59,085 bases of DNA from UBA11524 sp034104265 (lineage in GTDB: Bacteria; Bacillota; Clostridia; Christensenellales; Aristaeellaceae). Within the stretch, counting starts at the first letter, position 1; the number at the start of each line of letters is the position of its first letter. The position numbers were made by a program, and so were the translations under genes. Positions 15,793-24,626 of the stretch are shown here, piece by piece. Under the pieces are notes generated by a model, which saw only the letters and a list, made by a program, of their open reading frames with translations, was not told the origin of the DNA and did no database searches. Location of the stretch: NCBI GenBank assembly GCA_034104265.1, contig JAXEEE010000118.1, positions 1 to 59,085 on the forward strand, written 5' to 3'.

Positions 15793-17349
15793 TCACCCGT
15801 TGCTCCCCTTCCCCGGCCTGGCCAGGGAGGCAAGCCACAGCGCCTCCCGCCGGGCGTCGGCCAGGAGCCGGGCGGCCTCCATCCGGGCGCGGCGCAGGTG
15901 CTCCGCGGGGGTCATGCGCGGCACGTACACGCTGCAGCGGCCCTCCTTCACCCGGAAGGTGGCGCAGCCCTCCTGGTCGATGCGCACCTCCGGCTGGCCT
16001 CCCAGCACGCAGCGGAACACCCGCCCGGCGAAGCCCTTGCCCACGTACATGTGCTTGAAGCCCTCCGCGCTGTCCGTGCAGAGGAAGGCCAGGCCGCTGC
16101 CGGGCTCCCCGGGCAGGCCCTCCCGGGTGAAGCCGATGACGTTGTGGTGGTCGAAATAGTCATGCTCGGGGCCGTGGGCATTGAGGCGGCGGAGCCGCAG
16201 CAGCAGGGGCAGCTCCGTCACCGCGCCGATCCCCCGGGAGGGGATGCCGTACAGGTCGCCCCAGAACACGCAGGGGTACCCGAAGGAGCGCAGCAGAATC
16301 AGCCCGTAGGCCGTGGCTTTGAACCAGCCGTTGACCCAGCTCTCCAGGGACTGGCCGGGCTGGGTGTCGTGATTGTCCACAAAGGTGACGGCCTGATGGG
16401 GCCGCGTGCCCACCAGCGTGCCGTCGAACAGGTGCGCCATATCGTAGCTGCCGCCGGAGGCGCTGGCGTCCCGCAGGTGGGCGTGGAGGGGCACGTCGAA
16501 CAGATTCATGGCCCCGTTCACCTGATCCAGGTAGCGGTGGAGCGTCCCCACGTCATGGTTCCAGTACTCCCCCACGGCGTACAGCTCACGGCCGGTGTAG
16601 GAGCGCATGGCGGGCAGCCAGTCCCGGTAGAAGGCGGCGGAAATGTGCTTCACCGCGTCCAGGCGGAAGCCGTCCACCTCGGTCAGGTCGGCGTACCAGC
16701 GGCCCCAGGCCTGCATCTCCTGCAAAACCTTCGGGGACTGGAAGTCCACATCCGCCCCCATCAGGTAGTCGTAGTTGTTCTTCTCCCGATCAACATCGTC
16801 GGACCAGCGCTTGCCTTTGATGAGGAATATGCCGTGCTGCCTGTTCAGATCGTCCCAGTCCGCGCCGGTGAAGCACGCCGCGTCCCACCGGAAGCCGCTG
16901 TACTTCCCCCGCCGCCCGGGGAAGGTGAACCGGGTGAACAGCCGCACCTTCCGGCACTCGCTCACGGACTTCAGCCGGTCGTTCCAGTCCATGCAGACGG
17001 CCTCGGTCTCATCCGCGCCGTCGGCGCCCATGCGGTGGTTCAGCACCAGATCCGCCAGGGTTTGCACCCGGGCCGCCTGCAGGGCGCGGATGGCGGCCAG
17101 GTATTCGTCCTTCGTGCCGTACTTGGTGCGGACGCTGCCCTTCTGGTCGAACTCGCCCAGGTCGTACAGGTCGTATACGCCGTAGCCCACGTCGCTTCCG
17201 CCGCCGCTGCCCTTGAAGGCCGGGGGCAGCCACGCGGCGGTGAAGCCCTGCCGGTGCAGCGCAAAGGCATGCCGGGCCAGATAACGCCACAGCCTGCCGT
17301 CCGCAGGCGTCTCCCACTGGAAGCACTGGAGCATCACGCCGTTGTTCAT
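15793..17349 (-). CDS. amyA: Cytoplasmic alpha-amylase (GH13)
   Basis: This 518-residue intracellular GH13 alpha-amylase is of the E. coli AmyA / maltohexaosidase type. It cleaves alpha-1,4 linkages in maltodextrins or glycogen. Visible: NGVMLQCFQWETP at the start, a long GSDVGYGVYDLYDLGEFDQKG-type segment split by conserved Gly/Asp, the nucleophile in GFRLDAVKH, the acid/base in AVGEYWN and the third acid in FVDNHDTQ. There is no signal peptide. ATG 17349 is set by AAGGAGG upstream; the frame is open further out but those codons overlap the promoter. A C-terminal tail of about 40 residues follows the beta domain. Expression is probably catabolite-controlled. Confidence 0.92.
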   Translation of the reverse strand: MNNGVMLQCFQWETPADGRLWRYLARHAFALHRQGFTAAWLPPAFKGSGGGSDVGYGVYDLYDLGEFDQKGSVRTKYGTKDEYLAAIRALQAARVQTLADLVLNHRMGADGADETEAVCMDWNDRLKSVSECRKVRLFTRFTFPGRRGKYSGFRWDAACFTGADWDDLNRQHGIFLIKGKRWSDDVDREKNNYDYLMGADVDFQSPKVLQEMQAWGRWYADLTEVDGFRLDAVKHISAAFYRDWLPAMRSYTGRELYAVGEYWNHDVGTLHRYLDQVNGAMNLFDVPLHAHLRDASASGGSYDMAHLFDGTLVGTRPHQAVTFVDNHDTQPGQSLESWVNGWFKATAYGLILLRSFGYPCVFWGDLYGIPSRGIGAVTELPLLLRLRRLNAHGPEHDYFDHHNVIGFTREGLPGEPGSGLAFLCTDSAEGFKHMYVGKGFAGRVFRCVLGGQPEVRIDQEGCATFRVKEGRCSVYVPRMTPAEHLRRARMEAARLLADARREALWLASLARPGKGSNG

Positions 17350-17366
17350 GGAGGGCCTCCTTCGTT

Positions 17367-17414
17367 TGGTATCGTTTTCATACGCATGATAGCACATTTT
17401 TGTCCGTCTGCCAA
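17367..17414 (-). promoter_or_regulatory. amyA promoter with overlapping CcpA cre site
   Basis: On the minus strand TTGGCA (17409-17414) and TATCAT (17386-17391) are spaced by 17 bp. TGAAAACGATACCA (17367-17380) matches the cre consensus TGWAANCGNTNWCA at all but one position and covers the expected start site, where CcpA binding would repress. Confidence 0.75.
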
Positions 17415-17530
17415 GCAGGGCGGGGCCGGGATAGTATATGGCGGGGGGAGACATTCTATCCGGGGGGCGGATGGGCGGCGGCGCGCAGGTTCCTTCCGCG
17501 ACATTTTTACATGTGGAAAGCCCGGTCTGC

Positions 17531-17560
17531 TTGACAGGCAAGGCGGTTCGCGAGTACAAT
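17531..17560 (+). promoter_or_regulatory. Promoter of the repeat membrane protein
   Basis: TTGACA (17531-17536) and TACAAT (17555-17560), spacer 18 bp. The rest of the divergent gap 17415-17530 holds only a GGATAG/CTATCC hairpin that I can see. Confidence 0.75.
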
Positions 17561-17669
17561 AGGATAGACGGCCTGTATCCATCCACAGGGCGGATGCGGG
17601 TCAACCGGTGCCATGCCTGTGCAGGCGCGGAAGGAGGATGGGCGGCGTTTTGGCTGCCTGAACACGATC

Positions 17670-19718
17670 ATGATGAAAAAACGGCTGATCCTTTGCCTGG
17701 CGGTGATGCTGGCGCTGACCCTGGGCCTGTTTGTATCCGCCCGGGCCACGGAGGATAACCTGAAGGTCTCCATGGAGCTGAGCGAGACCACCTTTACCGA
17801 GCCCAAGGAGGTCACCGTCACCATTCAGGTGACCAACAGCGGTGAAACGGATATGCCCGGCCCGGTGACGCTGTATTACCCCAACGGCAAGCAGGTGGAG
17901 GAGTTCGGCTCCCCCACCCTGGCCGTGGGTACCTCCAAGACCTGGAGCGGCACCTGGGCGGTGACCCAGAGCCAGCTGGAGGCCGGGAAGCTGACCTTCA
18001 AGCTGAAGTACTCCCTGGTCAACGATGCGGGCGAGATGGTCAACAAGACCGTCAACTTCTACCGGGAGCTGAACTACACCGGCGCGGTGGCCTCGGTGGA
18101 GATCAACCGCACCATCACCCCCACCACCGCCCGGGAGGGTCAGGAGGTGTCCATCACCTATGACGTGGTGAACACCGGCAACGTGGACGTGACCGACGTG
18201 TCCATCAAGGAGAACAGCAGCATCTCCTCCGCCAAGGGCACCATCGCCACCGTCCCCGCGGGTGAGAAGGCCAGCTATACCTTCACCACCACCATGAAGA
18301 AGAAGGATCTCACCAGCTCCGCCACCATCACCTACAAGGCGGGGGGCAAGACCTTCACCGAGAAGAAGGAACAGGCCTCCATCAAGTACGGCGAGGTGAA
18401 GCTCACCGCCTCCCTGTCCGCAGACAAGAAGGGCGGCACCCCCGGCGAGTCCGTCAAGCTGACGCTGACGCTGAAGAACTCCGGCAATGTGGACTACACG
18501 AACGTCGCCGTCACCGACGCGGTGCTGGGCCAGGTGTTCACCGGCCTGACCGTGCCCGCCGGGCAGACCGTCACCCAGGAGAAGGAAATCATCATTGACG
18601 AGACGGCGGACTACCAGTTCACCGTCACCGGCGAGGACGCCTCCGGCGCCACCGTGGAGACCGCCACGGACCGCCTGTCCGTCCAGGCGCTGGATCCCGC
18701 CCAGAAGATCACCCTCACCGTGGAGGCTTCCGCCGACCGCACCACGGTGTACACCCTGCCCGGCACGGTGAAGTTTGTGGTGAAGGTGACCAACAACAGC
18801 ACCGTGGAGGTCAAGGACGTGACCGTGTCCGCCTCCGGGGTGCAGCTGTATTCCTTCCCCTCCATCCTGGCGGGGGAAACCCGTGACTTCACCCGGGACG
18901 TGAGTGTGTCCATGGGCGGCCAGTACCGCTTCGACGCGTCGGTGAAGAACCAGCTGTCCGAGACGGAAACCTTCCAGAGCAACATCATTCAGATCGCCTA
19001 CGCCCAGCCCACCGCCGCGCCCACCGAGGCGCCCATCGTCACCCCGCCCATGCCCGTGTATGAGGATATGCCCACCTCCGACGGCCTGCCCTCCTATGTG
19101 GGCAGCGTGCAGAAGACCCTGAACGTGCTGTACTGGGTGTTCATGTGCCTGGCGGCGGTGAGCCTGATCCTGCTGGCCGTGGGCGTGATCCGCCGAATCC
19201 AGGCGGGCGTGGCCTCCAGCAAGGCCCAGGATCACCTGGAGCGGGGCAGCTACCGGGATTACACCCAGCCCGCCCGCAAGCCCGGCAAGGAGGAACGTAA
19301 GGCTGAGAAGGCCGCGAGGAAGGCCGAGCAGGCCGAAACCCCCGAGGTGGAAGTCCGCCCCGAGGAGGAAGAGGAGCTGGTGGAGGCCGAGGGCAACGGC
19401 GTCAACGCCGAGGAGACCATCCGTCAGCTGTACCCCCGCACGGCGGCCCGCATGCAGCTTGACCCCACCGTGACCGTGGAGGGCGAGGAGGACATGCCCC
19501 AGGAGGATCAGCCCGAAGCGCAGGAGGATGCGCCCGTGCAGCAGGCCTATCCTGTGGAGGAGTATGCTCCCCTGGAGCAGCCGGAAGCCCCTGTGGAGGA
19601 GCCGGTGCAGGACGTGTATATGAACCAGGCGCCGGATGACGGCGAGGCCGCGCCGGAAACGGACAATGAGCCCGTCCAGCGGCAGCGCCGCAGCCAGCGC
19701 AGGAATTCCCGCAGGTAA
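17670..19718 (+). CDS. Membrane-anchored protein with tandem CARDB/NEW3-type Ig-like domains
   Basis: The 682-residue exported protein starts with a signal peptide (MMKKRLILCLAVMLALTLGL). Four tandem beta-sandwich domains of about 100 residues follow, each with the VTNSG/NTGNVDV/NSGNVDY/NNSTVEV turn typical of CARDB, DUF11 or NEW3 repeats. A transmembrane helix (LYWVFMCLAAVSLILLAVGV) leads to a cytoplasmic tail that is Lys/Glu-rich, then acidic, and ends RQRRSQRRNSRR. The large acidic tail is unusual for a simple adhesin and suggests a cytoplasmic partner. Start choice is uncertain: the nearest Shine-Dalgarno (17631) is too far, and an in-frame ATG exists at 17613. Function unknown. The adjacent amylase is divergent, so linkage is not implied. 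Confidence 0.7.
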   Translation: MMKKRLILCLAVMLALTLGLFVSARATEDNLKVSMELSETTFTEPKEVTVTIQVTNSGETDMPGPVTLYYPNGKQVEEFGSPTLAVGTSKTWSGTWAVTQSQLEAGKLTFKLKYSLVNDAGEMVNKTVNFYRELNYTGAVASVEINRTITPTTAREGQEVSITYDVVNTGNVDVTDVSIKENSSISSAKGTIATVPAGEKASYTFTTTMKKKDLTSSATITYKAGGKTFTEKKEQASIKYGEVKLTASLSADKKGGTPGESVKLTLTLKNSGNVDYTNVAVTDAVLGQVFTGLTVPAGQTVTQEKEIIIDETADYQFTVTGEDASGATVETATDRLSVQALDPAQKITLTVEASADRTTVYTLPGTVKFVVKVTNNSTVEVKDVTVSASGVQLYSFPSILAGETRDFTRDVSVSMGGQYRFDASVKNQLSETETFQSNIIQIAYAQPTAAPTEAPIVTPPMPVYEDMPTSDGLPSYVGSVQKTLNVLYWVFMCLAAVSLILLAVGVIRRIQAGVASSKAQDHLERGSYRDYTQPARKPGKEERKAEKAARKAEQAETPEVEVRPEEEEELVEAEGNGVNAEETIRQLYPRTAARMQLDPTVTVEGEEDMPQEDQPEAQEDAPVQQAYPVEEYAPLEQPEAPVEEPVQDVYMNQAPDDGEAAPETDNEPVQRQRRSQRRNSRR

Positions 19719-19759
19719 AGGGCGGCGGGATATCTCCGACCCAGTTGCGCAAGCCCCAT

Positions 19760-19792
19760 GGCCCTGCCGGATGCAGCTCCGGCGGGGCCTTT
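19760..19792 (+). terminator. Intrinsic terminator
   Basis: GGCCCTGCCGG pairs with CCGGCGGGGCC (one G-U), followed by TTT. Confidence 0.65.
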
Positions 19793-19844
19793 GCATCCAA
19801 AGAAAAATGCAGAAAAAGCCAGCCTTTCGCCCCATATTTGCCTC

Positions 19845-19873
19845 TTGCGAAAGCCGTGCCGTTATGGTATAAC
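19845..19873 (+). promoter_or_regulatory. Promoter of the MATE-luxS operon
   Basis: TTGCGA (19845-19850) and TATAAC (19868-19873), spacer 17 bp. Confidence 0.65.
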
Positions 19874-19925
19874 CATCCAGACAAATACAGGCCGGCAGGG
19901 CTGGCCACAGGATGAGGTATGGATC

Positions 19926-21293
19926 ATGGCACGCAGTACGGTCAGGGATCTGACGGTGGGTTCGCCGCTGAAGCTGGTGGTATCCTTCACGGTACCGCTG
20001 CTGTTCGGCTTTGTGTTCCAGCAGCTGTACAGCTTTGTGGATACGGCGCTGGTGGGGCGTTATCTGGGGTCGGAGGCGCTGGCGGCGGTGGGCTCCACCG
20101 GCTCGCTGAACTTCCTGATTCTGGGCTTCTGCATGGGCATCTGCTCGGGCTTTTCCATTCCCGTGGCCCAGGCCTTCGGCGCGAAGGATGAGGAGGAGCT
20201 GCGCAGGTACGTGGTGCACTGCGTGTACCTGGGGGCGGTGATCTCCCTGGTGATGGGCGGGCTGACCACGATCTTCTGCCCGCAGATGCTCCGGGCCACC
20301 AACACCCCCGAGGAGATCATCGGCCGGGCTCAGGCCTATATCCGGCCCGTGTTCGCCGCCATCCCGGTGATCATGCTGTACAACATGGCCAGCGGCATCA
20401 TGCGCTCCCTGGGGGACAGCAAGACCCCCGTGTACTTCCTGGCCATGGCCTCCCTGGTGAATATCGCGCTGGATCTTCTGTTCATCCTGGTGTTCCAGAT
20501 GGGCGTGGCGGGAGCGGCGCTGGCCACCATCATCAGCCAGCTGGCCTCGGGCGTGGGGTGCGTCATCATGCTGGTGAAGCGCTTCACCATCCTGCGCATG
20601 CAGAAGGAGGACCTCCGCTTCCGCCCGATCTTCGCCCGGCGGCTGATGGGCATGGGCGTGCCCATGGGCTTGCAGTTCTCCATCACGGCCATCGGTTCGG
20701 TGATTATGCAGACGGCGGTGAACGGTCTGGGCACCATCGCCGTGGCGGCCATTTCCGCCGGCGGCAAGCTGTACAGCTTCTTCTCCTGCATCTTTGACGC
20801 GCTGGCCACCACCATGGCTACCTTCGCCGGGCAGAACATCGGCGCGCGCAAGCTGAAGCGGGTGCATCAGGGCCTGAAGGCCGCGGGCATCATGGGCAGC
20901 GTATACAGCGTGGTGGTGTTTGCGGTCATGGTGCTGTTCGGGCGGCAGCTGCTGGGGCTGTTCGTCAAGCAGACCGACGTGGAGGTCATCGACCTGGCCT
21001 ACCGCTACATGTGCGTGAACACCGCCTTCTTCCTGCTGCTGCTGGGGGTGAACATCTACCGGCTGACCATCCAGGGCATGGGCTTCACGCGGATCGCCAT
21101 GCTGGCCGGGGTGATGGAGATGATCGCCCGCACGGCGGTGGCCATGATCCTGGTGCCCATCTTCGGCTTCAACGGCGCCTGCGCCTCCAACCCGGCGGCG
21201 TGGCTGTTCGCCGATATTTTCCTGATTCCCTGCTACCTGCGCATCACCAAAAAGCTGGAGCACCGCCTGCAGCCCGCGGGCGACAACATCTGA
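19926..21293 (+). CDS. MATE family efflux transporter (1)
   Basis: This 455-residue multidrug and toxin extrusion exporter uses a cation gradient to pump organic cations. It has about twelve hydrophobic segments in two homologous halves. Recognisable features are QQLYSFVDTALVGRYLG near the first helix, GSTGSLNFLILGF, GIMRSLGDSKTPVYF at the end of helix 5-6 and GQNIGARKLKRVHQG in the second half. ATG 19926 is chosen for the GAGG upstream and the usual NorM/DinF-like N-terminus. luxS follows after 18 bp, so the two are probably co-transcribed. Confidence 0.92.
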   Translation: MARSTVRDLTVGSPLKLVVSFTVPLLFGFVFQQLYSFVDTALVGRYLGSEALAAVGSTGSLNFLILGFCMGICSGFSIPVAQAFGAKDEEELRRYVVHCVYLGAVISLVMGGLTTIFCPQMLRATNTPEEIIGRAQAYIRPVFAAIPVIMLYNMASGIMRSLGDSKTPVYFLAMASLVNIALDLLFILVFQMGVAGAALATIISQLASGVGCVIMLVKRFTILRMQKEDLRFRPIFARRLMGMGVPMGLQFSITAIGSVIMQTAVNGLGTIAVAAISAGGKLYSFFSCIFDALATTMATFAGQNIGARKLKRVHQGLKAAGIMGSVYSVVVFAVMVLFGRQLLGLFVKQTDVEVIDLAYRYMCVNTAFFLLLLGVNIYRLTIQGMGFTRIAMLAGVMEMIARTAVAMILVPIFGFNGACASNPAAWLFADIFLIPCYLRITKKLEHRLQPAGDNI

Positions 21294-21311
21294 TTCAAGG
21301 GGGAATGGCCC

Positions 21312-21776
21312 ATGCTGCGCAAGATCGCGTCCTTCACCATCAACCACGATACCCTCGTCCCCGGCATGTACGTCAGCCGGGTGGACGGGGACTGCGTTAC
21401 CTACGACCTGCGGCTGAAGTATCCCAACCGGGGGGACTACCTGGCCCAGAAGCCCCTGCATACCCTGGAGCACCTGGTGGCCACCTACGTGCGCTCCTCC
21501 CCCTGGTCGGACAGCGTGGTGTACTTTGGCCCCATGGGCTGCAGGACGGGGTTCTACCTGATCCTGCGGGATTCCGTCAGCCATGAGCAGGCCATCGCCC
21601 TGGTGAAGGAGGCCTTTGCCTTCTCCGCCGCCTTCGAGGGGGATATCCCCGGCGCGAAGAAGATCGAGTGCGGCAACTACCTGGAGCACGACCTGCCCGC
21701 CGCACGAGCGGAGGCCGCCGCCTACCTGGACGTGCTGGCCCATTGCACCCCCGACACCCTCACCTACCCCGACTGA
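21312..21776 (+). CDS. luxS: S-ribosylhomocysteine lyase LuxS
   Basis: LuxS splits S-ribosylhomocysteine into homocysteine and DPD, the precursor of autoinducer-2, and serves the activated methyl cycle. The 154-residue protein has the metal site HTLEH (His and His) and the later ECGNYLEHD cysteine ligand, plus FGPMGCRTGFYL with the catalytic Cys. Length is normal. It is preceded by AAGGGGG and sits between a MATE exporter and a metallophosphoesterase. No pfs (nucleosidase) or other methyl-cycle gene is present. Confidence 0.96.
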   Translation: MLRKIASFTINHDTLVPGMYVSRVDGDCVTYDLRLKYPNRGDYLAQKPLHTLEHLVATYVRSSPWSDSVVYFGPMGCRTGFYLILRDSVSHEQAIALVKEAFAFSAAFEGDIPGAKKIECGNYLEHDLPAARAEAAAYLDVLAHCTPDTLTYPD

Positions 21777-21788
21777 GGAGGAACACGC

Positions 21789-22487
21789 ATGAAAATCGCC
21801 CTGGTGGCCGACCTGCACGGCAATTACCCCGCGACCCTCGACATGGCCCGGACGCTGGAGCGCATCGGGGTGGACGACATCTGGTTCCTGGGGGACGCGG
21901 TGGGCAAAGGCCCCGGCAGCCGCGAAACCTGCGACTGGGTGCGGGCCAACTGCACGCTGTGCATCGGCGGCAACTGGGACTACGGCATCGGCGGGAAGCA
22001 GTTCCCGGCGGATGATTACTACTGGCAGCAGCTGGGCCCGGAGCGCATGGCCTGGCTGAACAATCTCCCCAGCGAGGCGGAGGCCACCGTCAGCGGCGTG
22101 CGGTTCCGGCTGTTCCACGGCCGCCCGGTGACGGAGCTGCTGGTCGCCCAGGACGACAAGGACAAGCTGGGCGCGACCTTCACCACAGAGCGGGGCGTGT
22201 TCGGCGGGGTGATCTTTGCGGACAGCCACCGGCCCTTCATCCGCACGCTGAAGGAGGGCTACATCGTCAACACGGGCAGCGTGGGCAACAGCATCGGCGT
22301 GCCCAAGGCCCATGCGCTGATCCTGGAGGGGGAGAAGGATTCCGCCGCCCCCGCGCCGCTGATGATGAGCATCCTCTCCGTGCCCTACGATACCCAGGCC
22401 GCCGTGGCTGCGGCCCGGGCCGACGACGCATTGCCCTTCCGGGACGCCTATATCCGGGAAATCACCACAGGTATCTATTCACGCTAA
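21789..22487 (+). CDS. Metallophosphoesterase (YfcE/CpdA-like fold)
   Basis: The 232-residue calcineurin-like phosphoesterase shows ADLHGN at the N-terminus, FLGDAVGKGPG, GGNWDYG, FHGRP and NTGSVGNSIG, the usual metal-binding loops. The final GxHxH histidine region is read as FADSHRP, slightly divergent. It starts 12 bp after luxS behind GAGGAGG and so belongs to the same operon. The substrate could be a phosphodiester or phosphoprotein; the context does not decide. Confidence 0.85.
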   Translation: MKIALVADLHGNYPATLDMARTLERIGVDDIWFLGDAVGKGPGSRETCDWVRANCTLCIGGNWDYGIGGKQFPADDYYWQQLGPERMAWLNNLPSEAEATVSGVRFRLFHGRPVTELLVAQDDKDKLGATFTTERGVFGGVIFADSHRPFIRTLKEGYIVNTGSVGNSIGVPKAHALILEGEKDSAAPAPLMMSILSVPYDTQAAVAAARADDALPFRDAYIREITTGIYSR

Positions 22488-22497
22488 ACTCAACCCC

Positions 22498-23040
22498 ATG
22501 GAGCGCGCAGCGAAAAAGGGTCAAGGGGCGATGCCCCTTGCGCAGGTCCAGGGGCGGCGTTAGCCCCTGGCCGCCGGAGGCCCCGCGCCCGCAGGCGCAA
22601 ACCCCCACGCGCCTTTCGTGAATCCCCCGGATTCACGAAACAGCTCGCCCAGCCGCAAAGGAAAGCGGTATCCCTGCACCGCCCAGCCGCAAAGGAAAGC
22701 GGCATCCCTGCACCGCCCATGCGCAAAGGAAAGCGGTATCCCTGCACCGCCCAGCCGCAAAGGAAAGCGGTATCCCTGCACCGCCCAGCCGCAAAGGAAA
22801 GCGGAGAAAACGGCAGGCTCCGCATAGTGCAAGGGGACGAACCTCATCCGACCTCGCTGCGCTCGGCCACCTTCCCCAAAGGGGAAGGCTGAGCAAGCTT
22901 CGCCCGCGTTGAAAACGGCAGGTTCCGAGCAACGCAAGGAAAGCGGACTGATCCGTCGGACTCATCCGGCAGACAGAGGGAACAACCTCATCCGACCTCG
23001 CTGCGCTCAGCCACATTCCCCAGAGGGGAAGGCTGAGAAT
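22498..23040 (+). repeat. Composite intergenic repeat block 1 (families B, C, A)
   Basis: The 756-bp gap before the second MATE gene starts, 10 bp after a stop codon, with unit B (22503-22646): CAAGGGG/CCCCTTG and CCAGGGG/CCCCTGG hairpins, then CGTGAATCC/GGATTCACG. A tandem array of unit C follows. Unit A comes twice (about 22843-22893 and 22985-23036): a CCTCATCCGACCTCGCTGC segment leading to CCTTCCCC-AAA-GGGGAAGG or its AGA variant. No gene is supported here. Related blocks occur after MATE2, pgi and MATE3. Confidence 0.8.
22647..22804 (+). repeat. 34-bp tandem repeat array
   Basis: Four full units of 34 bp begin at 22647, 22681, 22715 and 22749, with a partial fifth at 22783. Each reads GCCCAGCCGCAAAGGAAAGC and onward, with one or two substitutions between units. 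One or two decayed units recur at 24775-24830 and 25010-25040. There are no unique spacers, so it is not a CRISPR array. Confidence 0.85.
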
Positions 23041-23130
23041 GTGCAGCAGATATACCGCAAGCGGCCCTTCCGGTCGCTTTTTTGCTGCATATGGATAAGA
23101 AAAGCCTTCCCCTTTCCTCTGGCAAAAGTG

Positions 23131-23159
23131 TTGGAATTTGAACTACGTTGTGGTATACT
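23131..23159 (+). promoter_or_regulatory. Promoter of the second MATE gene
   Basis: TTGGAA (23131-23136) and TATACT (23154-23159), spacer 17 bp. Confidence 0.65.
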
Positions 23160-23243
23160 TTTTGAACAGGCCTGCAGAAAAAGCACGCAGGAAGCCTGTC
23201 CACAGAAAGCAGCACAGACCGAACCCGGATCAAGGAGCAATTT

Positions 23244-24626
23244 ATGGCGGACAACAGGAAAACCCAATTATTTGAACAGACGCCCATCCCAAAGGCTGTG
23301 ATGACCCTCTCCCTGCCCACGGTGATCTCCAGCCTGGTGGCTCTATTGTACAGCCTGGCGGATACCTACTTCGTCGGCATGATCAACGACCCCGTGCAGA
23401 CGGCGGCCGTCACCCTGGCCGCACCCGTGCTGCTGGCCTTCAATGCCGTGAACAACCTCTTCGGCGTGGGCAGCTCCAGCATGATGAGCCGCGCCCTGGG
23501 CCGGGGCGATATAAAAACCCTGCGGCAAAGCTCCGCCTTCGGCTTCTATGGCGCGCTGGTGTGCGGCGTATTGTATTCCCTGGCCTGCGCGCTGCTGATG
23601 AATCCCCTGCTGAGCTGCCTGGGCGCGGACGCAACCACCTCCGGCGCAACCTCCGCCTATCTGATGTGGACGGTGGTGCTGGGCGCAACGCCCTCCATCA
23701 TGAACGTGGTGATGGCCTACCTGATCCGCTCCGAGGGCGCAACGCTCCATGCCAGCATCGGCACCATGAGCGGGTGCCTGCTCAATATCGTGCTGGATCC
23801 GCTGTTCATCCTGCCCGGCGGTCTGAACATGGGCGCTGAGGGCGCAGCACTGGCCACCATGCTGTCCAACTGCTTCGCCACGCTGTACTTCTTCGGGTAC
23901 CTGTTCTTCAAGCGGGAATCCACCTGCGTGTGCATCTCCCCCAGGGAGTTCACCTTGCGCAAGCCCATCGTGGGCGGCGTGTGCGCGGTGGGCGTGCCCG
24001 CGTCCATCCAGAATTTGCTCAACGTCCTCAGCCATATCCTGCTGAATAACCTCATGTCCCCATACGGCGCGGCGGCGCTGGCGGGCATGGGCATTGCCTC
24101 CAAGATCGCCATGATCCCCTGGTATGTGTCCAACGGTATATCCCAGGGCGTGATGCCCCTGGTGGGCTACACCTATGCCGCGAAGCTGCTCGACCGCATG
24201 AAGCAGTCGCTGAAGTTTACGGTTATCCTGGCCGAGGCTGTGCTGTGCACCATGACGCTGGTGAGCTGCCTGTTCGCCCGGCAGCTGACCGGCGCGTTCA
24301 TCGACGACGCGCAGACGGTGGCCTACGGCGCGGCGTTCCTGTACGGGATGTCGCTGTCGGTGCCGTTCCTGTGCATGGACTTCCTGTCGGTGGGCGTGTT
24401 CCAGGCGGTGGGGCGCGGGTCGCTGTCGCTGCTGATGGCGCTGCTGCGCAAGGCGGTGTTCGAGATTCCCGCGCTGTATATCCTGAACGCGGTATGGCCG
24501 TTGTACGGCCTGTCCTGCGCGCAGCTGGCAGCGGAGGTGTGCATGGCGGTGATCGGGAGTATCCTGCTGCTGCGATTGCTGCGGCAAATCGAAGCGCGCC
24601 TCGCCCCCGCAACCAACTGCAAGTGA
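23244..24626 (+). CDS. MATE family efflux transporter (2)
   Basis: This 460-residue MATE exporter differs in subtype from the first. The N-terminus FEQTPIPKAVMTLSLPTVIS and YSLADTYFVGMINDPVQTAAV fit the DinF/MepA-like group common in Clostridia. About twelve hydrophobic helices are visible, with the half-repeat marker SSSMMSRALGRGDIKTLRQ. The ATG follows AAGGAG. It is a single-gene unit bounded on both sides by repeat blocks. Confidence 0.92.
   Translation: MADNRKTQLFEQTPIPKAVMTLSLPTVISSLVALLYSLADTYFVGMINDPVQTAAVTLAAPVLLAFNAVNNLFGVGSSSMMSRALGRGDIKTLRQSSAFGFYGALVCGVLYSLACALLMNPLLSCLGADATTSGATSAYLMWTVVLGATPSIMNVVMAYLIRSEGATLHASIGTMSGCLLNIVLDPLFILPGGLNMGAEGAALATMLSNCFATLYFFGYLFFKRESTCVCISPREFTLRKPIVGGVCAVGVPASIQNLLNVLSHILLNNLMSPYGAAALAGMGIASKIAMIPWYVSNGISQGVMPLVGYTYAAKLLDRMKQSLKFTVILAEAVLCTMTLVSCLFARQLTGAFIDDAQTVAYGAAFLYGMSLSVPFLCMDFLSVGVFQAVGRGSLSLLMALLRKAVFEIPALYILNAVWPLYGLSCAQLAAEVCMAVIGSILLLRLLRQIEARLAPATNCK

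Noticed and set aside
17601..22313. 1570-codon minus-strand frame
   Set aside because: Opposite four well-supported plus-strand genes and without any family signal.
22647..22804. CRISPR array
   Set aside because: Units are contiguous with no spacers, and no cas gene is present.
22498..23040. Short ORFs reading AFPFGEGGRA-type peptides
   Set aside because: Translations of the palindromic unit A repeat, which recurs in several frames and loci; not genes.
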